From the NCBI RefSeq assembly GCF_018881505.1, contig NZ_JACVQC010000001.1, positions 851,927-915,926 on the forward strand: a stretch of 64,000 nt of DNA. Reading direction: 5' to 3'. Under the pieces are notes generated by a model. The model had not been told where the DNA came from. It saw only the letters and a program-made list of their open reading frames with translations, and did no database searches. This document shows positions 26,229-34,080 of the stretch, in pieces. Origin of the DNA: Polynucleobacter sp. UK-Mo-2m-Kol15 (GTDB lineage Bacteria; Pseudomonadota; Gammaproteobacteria; Burkholderiales; Burkholderiaceae). A program made the position numbers and the translations under genes. The stretch's first letter is position 1, and every line of letters starts with the position of its first letter.

Positions 26229-27719
26229 ATGGACTCATTTGAACTTCTACTTGGCGGGATACAGGCGGCGCTTACCTTTAAAGTTTTAACTGCAACTTTG
26301 ATAGGTGTTTTGGTAGGTTTGGTGATTGGTGTTCTGCCTGGATTGGGTCCATCAGCGGGTGTTGCGATCCTGCTCCCCTTTGCGGTAAGTCTTGGGGGGA
26401 CTGCAGCGATTGCAGCCTTGGCTGGGGTTTATTACGGCGCAATGTATGGGGGTGCCGTGACTTCAATATTGTTAGGTATTCCAGGTGATGCGCCATCCAT
26501 CATGACTGTGATTGATGGCCATGCTATGGCTAAGAGGGGTGAGGCAGGGCGTGCTTTGGGTATTACCGTATTCGCTTCATTTACTGGAGGTTTGATTGGC
26601 CTTCTTTTTCTGACATTTTTAGCGCCTTACATTTCACAAGCGGCACTTCATTTTGGCACCGCCGAAATGGCCTCTCTCATGCTTTTATCACTTTCATTTG
26701 TCGCCGTTCTCGGTGGACGCAATATTGTTAAGGGCTTTGCAACCCTATGTATTGGCCTCATTCTTGGCATGGTGGGATTGGATCCGATTGCAGGCCCGTC
26801 TCGAATTAACTTTGGTATTTATGACTTGATTGACGGTTTGAATTTTGCCGTGGTTGCCATTGGCTTATTTGGGTTTAGTGAAATCTTCAACACGATGCTC
26901 AATAAGAACTCTGATCTAGAGTCGCCGGATATGCGCCCTTCATTGAAATCCCTCATGCCGCGATTCAGTGATTTCATGGCAACTAAATGGTCTCAGTTGT
27001 CGGGTAGCCTCATTGGATGTTTTGTTGGAATCTTGCCGGGTGTAGGTGCAACTACCGCAACCATCATGTCTTACGCTGCTGCAAAGAAGTTTTCTAAGAA
27101 TTCGGATGAGTTCGGAAAAGGTGCGATTGATGGTGTTGCTTCTCCGGAGGCGGCTAACAATAGCGCTTCATACTCATCTATGATCCCCTTGTTCACCTTA
27201 GGAATTCCGGGCTCTGCAACTACCGCAGTCATGTTAGGCGGTCTTTTAATGATTGGCTTACAGCCAGGACCCATGCTATTTATTAACAATCCAGATTTTG
27301 TTTGGACTGTTTTTGGTAGTTTTTATATTGGCAACTTAATGCTGGTCTTCATCACCATCTTGGCAGTTCCTGCTCTAGCAAGCATGATGCTCGTCAAAAT
27401 GCGAATTTTGTACCCAATTATTTTTGCCATCATTATTTATGGCGTCTATTCAATTAATTTATCGCCCTTTGATATTGGTGTCGCATTATTTTTTGGCTTG
27501 GTTGGTTATCTATTTATGAAGTTGGATTACCCTATGGTTCCTTTGATTTTAGGAATGGTTCTGGGGCCGATGCTGGAACGTGGCATTCGCCGCACATTAA
27601 TTTCTTCGGATGGCAGTTTTATGGCATTTTTTGATCGTCCGATCTCTTTGGTATTGCTGCTCATTACTGCTGTAATGATCATCGTTCAGGTTTATAAAAC
27701 ATATCGAAAAGCTCAATAA
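26229..27719 (+). CDS. tctA: TctA-family large permease subunit
   Basis: This 496-residue integral membrane protein starts at ATG 26229, with GGAG six to nine bases upstream (the TTG at 26217 is part of that RBS region). Family motifs are GVLPGLGPSAGVAILLPFA, YYGAMYGGAVTSILLGIPG, GILPGVGATTATIMSYAAAK and SPEAANNSASYSSMIPLFTL. About 12 hydrophobic helices are visible. With the preceding Bug and TctB it makes a full transporter. It may also serve the orphan Bug receptors of this region. Confidence 0.95.
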   Translation: MDSFELLLGGIQAALTFKVLTATLIGVLVGLVIGVLPGLGPSAGVAILLPFAVSLGGTAAIAALAGVYYGAMYGGAVTSILLGIPGDAPSIMTVIDGHAMAKRGEAGRALGITVFASFTGGLIGLLFLTFLAPYISQAALHFGTAEMASLMLLSLSFVAVLGGRNIVKGFATLCIGLILGMVGLDPIAGPSRINFGIYDLIDGLNFAVVAIGLFGFSEIFNTMLNKNSDLESPDMRPSLKSLMPRFSDFMATKWSQLSGSLIGCFVGILPGVGATTATIMSYAAAKKFSKNSDEFGKGAIDGVASPEAANNSASYSSMIPLFTLGIPGSATTAVMLGGLLMIGLQPGPMLFINNPDFVWTVFGSFYIGNLMLVFITILAVPALASMMLVKMRILYPIIFAIIIYGVYSINLSPFDIGVALFFGLVGYLFMKLDYPMVPLILGMVLGPMLERGIRRTLISSDGSFMAFFDRPISLVLLLITAVMIIVQVYKTYRKAQ

Positions 27720-27773
27720 GGACTCTCGTCTTGTAAAGATGCTTTATTACTTAAATTTAAGGTGAGTTAAATT

Positions 27774-28928
27774 ATGAAAATATCCGAAATCAAATGCTGG
27801 GCGCTCTCGGAAGAGTTGAGTAGTGCCTGGCAAATTTCTGGGCAAACCTGGAGCAGAATTAATACGGTGATTGTTCGCATCACAAGTGATGATGGGCAGA
27901 TCGGCATAGGGGAGACTAATCTGAGAACCGCTCCTCGTGCAGGCCTTGCAATTATTCGAGACCATTTAGCAAAGCATGTTATCGGCGCTGATCCTCGTGA
28001 TATTGAGGGAATTTGGTGGAATATGTTTATGCGAGGCCGGCCACGTGGGCATACTCGCGGCTTTTATTTAAAAGCGATGAGCGGTATTGATATGGCATTG
28101 TGGGATATGAATGCCTGCATGGAAAAGCAACCATTATGGCGCGCATTAAAAGGGGTTGGGAAACCTAAGGTTCCCGTCTATGCCTCAGCGGTTCGTGTAT
28201 TTAAAACGGTCGAAGAAGCGATCGATAAAGGTAAAGAGTTTGTTGATTCTGGCCACAGAACTATAAAAGTCATGGTGGCTGGAAGGGGGTTGTCTTATGA
28301 TCTTGCTGTACTTAGAGGCCTAAGAAAACACTTTGGTGACGATATTGATCTTTGTGTAGATGCTAATTCAAGCTTCGAAACCACAGCAGCTGTCCGTTTT
28401 GCTGTTAGTGCAGCAGAATTTAATCTATTATTTTTTGAAGAGCCAGTTGCTCCTGATAACCTTCGTGGTTATCGCCGTATTCGAGAAGCAACTCCAATGG
28501 CGCTCGCGGCGGGTCAGTCTGAATTTACACCATTTGGTGTGCAGCCAGCGCTATCTGAGGGTTTGATTGATTTTTTTCAGCCCAATGCAGGGCGCGTTGG
28601 TGGTCCAACAGGGGTGCGTTATATGCAACATGCAGCTTTACCCCATGGAATTTTATTCTCGGCTCATGTAGGCGCTTCCTCAGTGGTGAATGGCATGGCC
28701 GCTCTTCATCTTGCTGCAGCTGCCCCCGAGAGAACGGTTGCCGAATACTGGGAAGACGATTCACCGTTGATTAATATCGTCAAAGGCGTCTACCCCAAGG
28801 TGGTTGATGGCCATATTCATCTTGGTGAGGAGCCTGGCCTTGGGGTGACCTTGGATGAGGACATGTTAGATCGTATTGCAGTAGAAACAGTGACTATTGA
28901 TAAAAATACGCCATCTATTGCTCAGTGA
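27774..28928 (+). CDS. Enolase-superfamily (mandelate racemase/MLE type) enzyme 2
   Basis: This 384-residue protein is a second, clearly diverged enolase-superfamily member. Residues seen are Lys165 (RTIKVMVAG), Asp196 (CVDANS), Glu222 (FFEEPV), Gln248 at the usual third metal-ligand position (AAGQSEF) and His298 (ILFSAHVG), which may be the catalytic histidine. It therefore keeps a His that enzyme 1 lacks. It ends the plus-strand catabolic run after the transporter and is convergent with the amidase (10-base gap). Likely substrates are sugar acids or similar hydroxy acids. Confidence 0.88.
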   Translation: MKISEIKCWALSEELSSAWQISGQTWSRINTVIVRITSDDGQIGIGETNLRTAPRAGLAIIRDHLAKHVIGADPRDIEGIWWNMFMRGRPRGHTRGFYLKAMSGIDMALWDMNACMEKQPLWRALKGVGKPKVPVYASAVRVFKTVEEAIDKGKEFVDSGHRTIKVMVAGRGLSYDLAVLRGLRKHFGDDIDLCVDANSSFETTAAVRFAVSAAEFNLLFFEEPVAPDNLRGYRRIREATPMALAAGQSEFTPFGVQPALSEGLIDFFQPNAGRVGGPTGVRYMQHAALPHGILFSAHVGASSVVNGMAALHLAAAAPERTVAEYWEDDSPLINIVKGVYPKVVDGHIHLGEEPGLGVTLDEDMLDRIAVETVTIDKNTPSIAQ

Positions 28929-28938
28929 GATGGTGTGA

Positions 28939-31269
28939 TCAATCTATCGGTAGTGGTCCAAACGCTGGCGGTGGTACTCGGCGTTTCGATGCTGTTTCAT
29001 ATGCTGATGCAATTTTTAGAACAATATCTTCCTTGCCTGGCTCGGCACGGAAAACCAGTGAGAATGGCAGACCAGGCGCCGCGAGTTGTGTTGCTTGATC
29101 ATTTGCAACGGCAATATATTTTTTGCGATCGGCACTCAAGGCAAACTTGGCATCGTAGGCAACCGTGACGTAACCAGCTGGAACCAGCACCTCGGTCAAG
29201 CCCGCATTTGGGCCATATTGTGATTCATTGCGCAGACCAGCAATTGGGCCAGGTTCGTCTGGCCCACCGATTTTTCCTGGCGGTAGCGGTGTATGTAGAC
29301 GCACGAGAGCATCGAGTTTGTTTTCGAGAATTACCATCATGTCGACCCGGCGAAGTAGTTCTCGCAGCATGATGCGTTCATCGACACCCTGTCGGCCGCC
29401 CAGTGGATTGCGCGGGTCATTAATTTCTTCCCAGTTTTTGTAAGCAGAGCGCTGGTCATCGCCCCAATATTTTGAGCGCGCGTTGAGCGCCGGCCAATCA
29501 ACTAGGGTTTCAGTAAAGCCACGTGCCTGCCAGTCATCGGCACGGCGCGATAGATATTGCCGGATGTGGTATCGGAAGGAATTGGAGAGGATCTGATTTT
29601 GTACGGTTGAAATATTCAGATTCGATGGCGGTGTGATGCGAAGATCAGCTAACTCAACTAGATAGTCAATCGGTTGTAGCGTGCCACTACCGAATACTTT
29701 ACCCGGTGCAAACTCAGTCGGCACAATGGCAGCGGCGAAGTCTGGGAACACAGGTGTGCCGTCATCCTTGAGGCGAAAGAGTAGGTCGGGCATGAACACT
29801 GGAACTAGCCGCGCTAGCGCTTTACGAAAGTCGATTTTCATCGCTTCAATATCAGGGTCAGCTTGCCACAGCGGATCAGATGATTCAACCAGGGTTGCAC
29901 CGAGGTGGTCGCTGAGCATGCTTTTGATTTCTTTTGCCGCGGCGGTGGTGATCGGACCAGCCGCTTTACTACCAGCGGCTAGCATGGATTCGCGTACGAT
30001 ACCGATACGCATACCGCGAAGGCTATTTTTTGTACCGAGCGATTGAGTATGTACTGCATAACCGCTAGTCAGTACTGATGAGCGCGGTACAGTTGTGTAT
30101 GGATCACGCGGATCGTAATAACCGCCCTCTGGGTCTTTCAGTGCATCCAGTATTTTGGCGCAGTCGGTAATGGTGCGGCACAAAATACCAGTACGGTCGC
30201 AGTAAATATCGGCACCGATAGCGCCACCATCAAAACCGAGCATTGCCTTGTGCGGCAGGATCAGTGCCACTGCATTGTGATTTGCTGGGCCACGTGTAGA
30301 GGCGCGTGTCTCTTCACCTAGGCTTGCCATGACTAGATTGGCACTGACCGAGACACCTGAGCCAGAGCTTGAGCCCAGCGAGGCGGCGCGCGTTGTGTCG
30401 TAGACATTTGATGGATTGCCTGCCCAGCTTGAGCGCTGGTAACCGAGTACTGAGGGTAGCACTTTATCTGGATAGTTTTGTCCGCCCGGATCGCCGGCAC
30501 GGCCGTTGTATTCAGTCATCAGTGCTTTAGCAAAGATGATGGCACCTTTTTTACGTAATTGATCGACGAGGATGTGATCACGCGCAGGGAAATCGATGTC
30601 GTAGCGCGCATCGCCCCCGCCAGTTGAGCGCATGTCTTTGGTGTCGAACGCATCCTTAAATGAAAACACCACACCATAGAGTGGCATTTTCTCTAGATCG
30701 GGATTATTGCCATATTGCTTATCGAGTGCAGCGGCCTGTTCGAGCGCATCTGGCTGGCGACGGAAAATTTCGCAGACTGTGGGTGCATCTGCCGGCAGCG
30801 GTCCATCATCGGGATGGCGATCATAATCGCCACGGCAAACTACTGAACGCTCTCCACGAATATTGAGTGTGGAGAGGCTGTTGAGTTGTCCTGCATTGGG
30901 TTTACCAACAATCATGCCGTATTGCTGTTGTACGGATGGATCAGAAGCGGTTGCTTCCATGCGGCCAAATTCAAGCGGTGGGCCTTGGTATTGGTCGAGG
31001 TCGGGCAGCAATGTTGCAGCCTTCACCGTTTCAGTTGGAAAGCCAAGTGGTGCCTGTGCGCGCACAGCACCGTTGGCTTGCGCAACCGGCGCACCATCCC
31101 GAGTAACGAGCAGACTCGAGGGACCATTGTAGGCACGCGAGCGAGCAATATATTGTTTGACTACATCGACGCAGGTAGTGCGGCCTTCGCGTATCGCATT
31201 ATGTAGATCATCGATGGTTGCCTCTTCGACGCGAAAGGATTTATTTGTATCAGCATACTGCGTGGACAT
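28939..31269 (-). CDS. Amidase-signature family protein, unusually long (776 aa)
   Basis: The amidase-signature Ser-cisSer-Lys triad is visible: Lys205 in FSFKDAFDT, cis-Ser near 301-302 in SLGSSSGSG, and nucleophile Ser324 in TRASTRGPAN. The protein is much longer than the usual 450-520 residues. About 120 residues are inserted between the N-terminal helices (ending ARSRAYNGP) and the helix before the catalytic lysine, and the C-terminal part is also extended. No signal peptide is seen. Base composition looks richer in G and C, with long CG-rich stretches unlike the neighbours, which suggests separate acquisition. The substrate amide is unknown. It may have its own promoter, as a gap of about 160 bases separates it from ssrA. 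Confidence 0.85.
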   Translation of the reverse strand: MSTQYADTNKSFRVEEATIDDLHNAIREGRTTCVDVVKQYIARSRAYNGPSSLLVTRDGAPVAQANGAVRAQAPLGFPTETVKAATLLPDLDQYQGPPLEFGRMEATASDPSVQQQYGMIVGKPNAGQLNSLSTLNIRGERSVVCRGDYDRHPDDGPLPADAPTVCEIFRRQPDALEQAAALDKQYGNNPDLEKMPLYGVVFSFKDAFDTKDMRSTGGGDARYDIDFPARDHILVDQLRKKGAIIFAKALMTEYNGRAGDPGGQNYPDKVLPSVLGYQRSSWAGNPSNVYDTTRAASLGSSSGSGVSVSANLVMASLGEETRASTRGPANHNAVALILPHKAMLGFDGGAIGADIYCDRTGILCRTITDCAKILDALKDPEGGYYDPRDPYTTVPRSSVLTSGYAVHTQSLGTKNSLRGMRIGIVRESMLAAGSKAAGPITTAAAKEIKSMLSDHLGATLVESSDPLWQADPDIEAMKIDFRKALARLVPVFMPDLLFRLKDDGTPVFPDFAAAIVPTEFAPGKVFGSGTLQPIDYLVELADLRITPPSNLNISTVQNQILSNSFRYHIRQYLSRRADDWQARGFTETLVDWPALNARSKYWGDDQRSAYKNWEEINDPRNPLGGRQGVDERIMLRELLRRVDMMVILENKLDALVRLHTPLPPGKIGGPDEPGPIAGLRNESQYGPNAGLTEVLVPAGYVTVAYDAKFALSADRKKYIAVANDQATQLAAPGLPFSLVFRAEPGKEDIVLKIASAYETASKRRVPPPAFGPLPID

Positions 31270-31381
31270 CGTCTTACTCCAATCTGTTGTTACTGCCAGT
31301 ACGGCCTTTGTCTGTAAAGCATGATAGCTTCAAGATTCCTTCTGATCAATGGCGGTAATTAACTCTTTACCCACAAAGCGA

Positions 31382-31405
31382 AACGCCACCCTGGTGGGTG
31401 GCGTT
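31382..31405 (-). terminator. Hairpin downstream of ssrA
   Basis: A nine-base-pair stem AACGCCACC/GGTGGCGTT with a six-base loop lies 22 bases past the tmRNA 3' end. On the minus strand it is followed by TTTCGCTTTG, a weak T tract. It probably ends ssrA transcription. Confidence 0.6.
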
Positions 31406-31426
31406 AGACTGTTACGTACTACAAAA

Positions 31427-31785
31427 TGGTGGAGTCGGCGGGAATCGAACCCGCGTCCGCAAATCCTCTACAACAAGTTCTACATACTTAGTCATATCAT
31501 TTAATTTAGCTAGCTAGTCACAGACTGACATGTTCCACGCTGGCGATTCACTAGGTTTTCGAACCATTCCCCGTGACATGAAATGATCTTATCTCTTGTA
31601 AATGACCCTGATCTAGCTTGCGCTAGCTGACCCAAGAGAGAATCAGTTCAGGGGCAACCGCAATTAAGCGGCTAGTGCGAAACGTTCGTCGTTTGCAGTT
31701 ATTACATTCCCATTGATTTACGAGATAACGGGTCCTCGGTATGCCCTTGATGCTTTGTAATCCACGTCGAAACCATGTCGACCCC
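31427..31785 (-). ncRNA. ssrA: tmRNA (ssrA)
   Basis: Read on the minus strand, the RNA begins GGGGTCGACATGGTTTCGAC at 31785 and ends GACTCCACCA at 31427, forming the seven-base-pair acceptor stem and the GGTTCGATTCCCGCC T-arm of the tRNA-like domain. The 359-base length is normal. The tag reading frame is at 31664-31696 (minus) and encodes ANDERFALAA followed by TAA, a typical betaproteobacterial tag. tmRNA with SmpB frees stalled ribosomes and marks the products for proteolysis. Its 3' end faces the accessory region, and this end is a common target of site-specific integrases. Confidence 0.97.
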
Positions 31786-31853
31786 GGAGTTCATGCATTG
31801 GAAGTTCTATTTTAAGGCTCTTACCCCTAAATTGCTTGTTATCTTTTTATACC

Positions 31854-32531
31854 CTACTGCGGGAAGATGATTTCTAATAATTCTTTTGGGTGACGCACTA
31901 GATAGTCTGCCCCCCAGGCTTCAGGAGGCTCTTCACACCCACAGTAACCATAAGCTGCCGCAATCGTCTTCATGCCGGCTGCTTTACCTGCAACGATGTC
32001 CCTAAGGTCATCGCCAACGTATACCGAACTGCTTGGATCAATATTGGCAAGTCTGGCGGCATGCAAGATGGGCTCTGGATGTGGTTTAGCGTGAGGAGTG
32101 GTATCACCTGAGACTGTGGAGACTGCTCGTTGGCGCAATCCCATTAAATCAGTAAGAGGTTTAGTGAAGCGTTCACTTTTATTGGTCACAATGCCCCAGG
32201 GAAGCTTTGCAGCATCCAATTGATTCAGGACGTGATCGATGCCCTCAAAAAGTACGCTGTCAACTAGTAAGGCTTTTTCATAGTTTTCGAAGAATTCATC
32301 TCGTAGAGGAATAAAGTCTGGGTGATCGGTATTGATTCCAAATGCACCAGCAATCAGTCCACGAGCTCCGGCAGAGGCGCGAGGTCGCAAGATTTCGTAA
32401 TGCTTCGGCAAGAGATTTCTAGCGATCAGTAGTTGATTAGCGGCCGCTACAAGGTCTGGAGCTGTATCAGCAAGGGTGCCATCTAGATCAAAAAAGACGC
32501 CCTTATAGGGGCTTACTAACCGGTTAGTCAT
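31854..32531 (-). CDS. gph: Phosphoglycolate phosphatase (HAD family)
   Basis: This 225-residue HAD phosphatase has [15 protein letters not shown] at the N-terminus (nucleophile Asp15, acid Asp17), the lysine/threonine motifs VTNKSERF and KPHPEP, and the acidic motif [10 protein letters not shown]. It would remove phosphate from 2-phosphoglycolate, a product of DNA repair and oxygenation reactions. Its start overlaps the ubiG stop by four bases, the usual ubiG-gph arrangement in Burkholderiales, so they are co-transcribed. Confidence 0.92.
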   Translation of the reverse strand: MTNRLVSPYKGVFFDLDGTLADTAPDLVAAANQLLIARNLLPKHYEILRPRASAGARGLIAGAFGINTDHPDFIPLRDEFFENYEKALLVDSVLFEGIDHVLNQLDAAKLPWGIVTNKSERFTKPLTDLMGLRQRAVSTVSGDTTPHAKPHPEPILHAARLANIDPSSSVYVGDDLRDIVAGKAAGMKTIAAAYGYCGCEEPPEAWGADYLVRHPKELLEIIFPQ

Positions 32532-33217
32532 TTACGTACGGCAATCATGTAATTCACATCGACATCATCACCAAGGCTATAGACCTGAGTGATGGGGTTG
32601 TAGCTCATCCCCTTCATACCAAGCATTTCTAGGCCGGCTTGGCGTGTATATGCCACTAATTCAGATGGTTTGATGAATTTTGCATATTCGTGCGTACCTT
32701 TAGGAAGTAGTCGCAAGATATATTCAGCGCCAATAATGGCAAATAAGTAGGACTTGGGATTACGATTCAAAGTACTGAAAAAGAGTGTACCGCCTGGTTT
32801 ACAGAGTTTTGCACAGGCCAGGACTACAGAAGAGGGGTCTGGGACATGCTCTAACATCTCCATGCAGGTTACAACATCGTATTGACCAGGCTCTTCTTCG
32901 GCTAGCGCTTCAGCCGATATGGAGCGGTATTTGAGCTTGACCCCCACTTCGAGGGCGTGTAATTCAGCGACTTTTAGGGCTTTTTCAGATAAATCGATGC
33001 CACAGGTATCAGCACCAGACTGGGCAATGGACTCCGCCAAAATGCCGCCGCCACACCCTATATCCACCACTTTCTTGCCTTGGAGATCAACAAACGACTT
33101 GATCCAATTAAGGCGTAAAGGGTTGATGGCATGCAAAGGCTTGAATTCGCTGTGGGGATCCCACCAGCGATGGGCTAGGGCGCTAAATTTAGCGATTTCA
33201 GATTGATCGACGTTCAT
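32528..33217 (-). CDS. ubiG: Ubiquinone biosynthesis O-methyltransferase UbiG
   Basis: This 229-residue SAM methyltransferase carries out the two O-methylations of ubiquinone biosynthesis. The start [20 protein letters not shown] is diagnostic of UbiG. The SAM motif is [16 protein letters not shown] (about residues 50-65), and [11 protein letters not shown] follows. It overlaps gph by four bases. A strong terminator separates it from ompA upstream, so it needs its own promoter in 33218-33274. Confidence 0.96.
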   Translation of the reverse strand: MNVDQSEIAKFSALAHRWWDPHSEFKPLHAINPLRLNWIKSFVDLQGKKVVDIGCGGGILAESIAQSGADTCGIDLSEKALKVAELHALEVGVKLKYRSISAEALAEEEPGQYDVVTCMEMLEHVPDPSSVVLACAKLCKPGGTLFFSTLNRNPKSYLFAIIGAEYILRLLPKGTHEYAKFIKPSELVAYTRQAGLEMLGMKGMSYNPITQVYSLGDDVDVNYMIAVRK

Positions 33218-33274
33218 GGTAATAAGTGCACAAAAGGCACGTTGAGATAAATGAACTACGAATATAGCGGAAAT

Positions 33275-33303
33275 AAAAAAGCCCGGCAGAACCGGGCTTT
33301 TTT
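33275..33303 (-). terminator. Rho-independent terminator after ompA-like gene
   Basis: AAAAAAGCCCGG, a five-base loop and CCGGGCTTTTTT form a 12-base-pair stem including the A/T arms. It lies 14 bases past the ompA-family stop and can end transcription in both directions. Confidence 0.9.
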
Positions 33304-33317
33304 ACAAGTAAAGAGAA

Positions 33318-33920
33318 TTACTTAGCAGTTGTACCGACAACTTCGATGTCTGTACGACGGTTTTTAGCGCGGCCTTCAGCAGTTGCATTGCTTGCAACTG
33401 GATTGCTCTTGCCTTTTGACTCTGTATAAACACGGCTACCGTCAACACCTTTGCTTACCAAGTAAGCTTTAACGGACTGAGCACGACGCTGACCGAGAGC
33501 CATGTTGTAAGCATCACTACCAACGCTATCAGTATTACCAACAGCAATAATGACTTCTAATTTGATCTTGCCTAAGTCTCTAGCGATTTTGTCTAGAGTA
33601 GCTTTACCTTCTGGCTTCAATGTTGCTTTGTCGAAGTCATAGAGTGTGTCAGCTTGCAAAGTGATCTTGCTTTGGCTTACACCAGCAGCAGGAGCAGCAG
33701 GTTTTTTAGCAGCAGCTGCAGGTTTAGGGGCTAACCAGCCGTCACAATCCTTAGCGGCAGTTGCAGGAGTCCAGTTGCTATCACGCCAGCACAATGTGCC
33801 GTCGCCATTTTTCCAGGCTAAACCATTTGAGTTGACCCAATTGTCAACGTTTTGAGCGGAAGTTGCAGTTGCAGCAACAGTAATTACGCCAGCAAGTACC
33901 AGTTTTAGGGTTTTGTTCAT
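33318..33920 (-). CDS. OmpA-family outer-membrane protein
   Basis: This 200-residue protein has a signal peptide (residues 1-22, ending TSAQ) and a short N-terminal part (NVDNWVNSNGLAWKNGDG, with two cysteines in LCWRD and KDCDGW). A linker rich in Ala, Lys and Pro follows (residues 65-80), then a C-terminal OmpA domain of about 115 residues. That domain binds peptidoglycan: FDKATLKPEGKATLDKIA, GNTDSVGSDAYNMALGQRRA and GRAKNRRTDIEV. The eight-stranded barrel of E. coli OmpA is absent. It is probably an abundant envelope-anchoring protein, divergent from gyrA. Confidence 0.9.
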   Translation of the reverse strand: MNKTLKLVLAGVITVAATATSAQNVDNWVNSNGLAWKNGDGTLCWRDSNWTPATAAKDCDGWLAPKPAAAAKKPAAPAAGVSQSKITLQADTLYDFDKATLKPEGKATLDKIARDLGKIKLEVIIAVGNTDSVGSDAYNMALGQRRAQSVKAYLVSKGVDGSRVYTESKGKSNPVASNATAEGRAKNRRTDIEVVGTTAK

Positions 33921-34080
33921 TTTTAGTCCTCAAAAATCTCTTTTTTAATTAAAGTCAAACTTAAATGTAATTCGCCCTACTTTGAAGCAAAAAACCGCAA
34001 AGCGACACATCTCAATTTCGTACAAACTGACAGAATCTTAGCATAGGGGCTATCAGTCATCAAAATGATATTATTTCTAA

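Noticed and set aside
29228..31206. Several long plus-strand frames opposite the amidase
   Set aside because: They are products of the CG-rich amidase coding strand; their translations have no recognisable motifs.
21132..31405. Related CGCCACC hairpins at 21134-21164 and 31382-31405 as a repeat family
   Set aside because: Only two copies, both at expected terminator positions and with different loops; the shared GC-rich stem is likely chance or terminator convergence.
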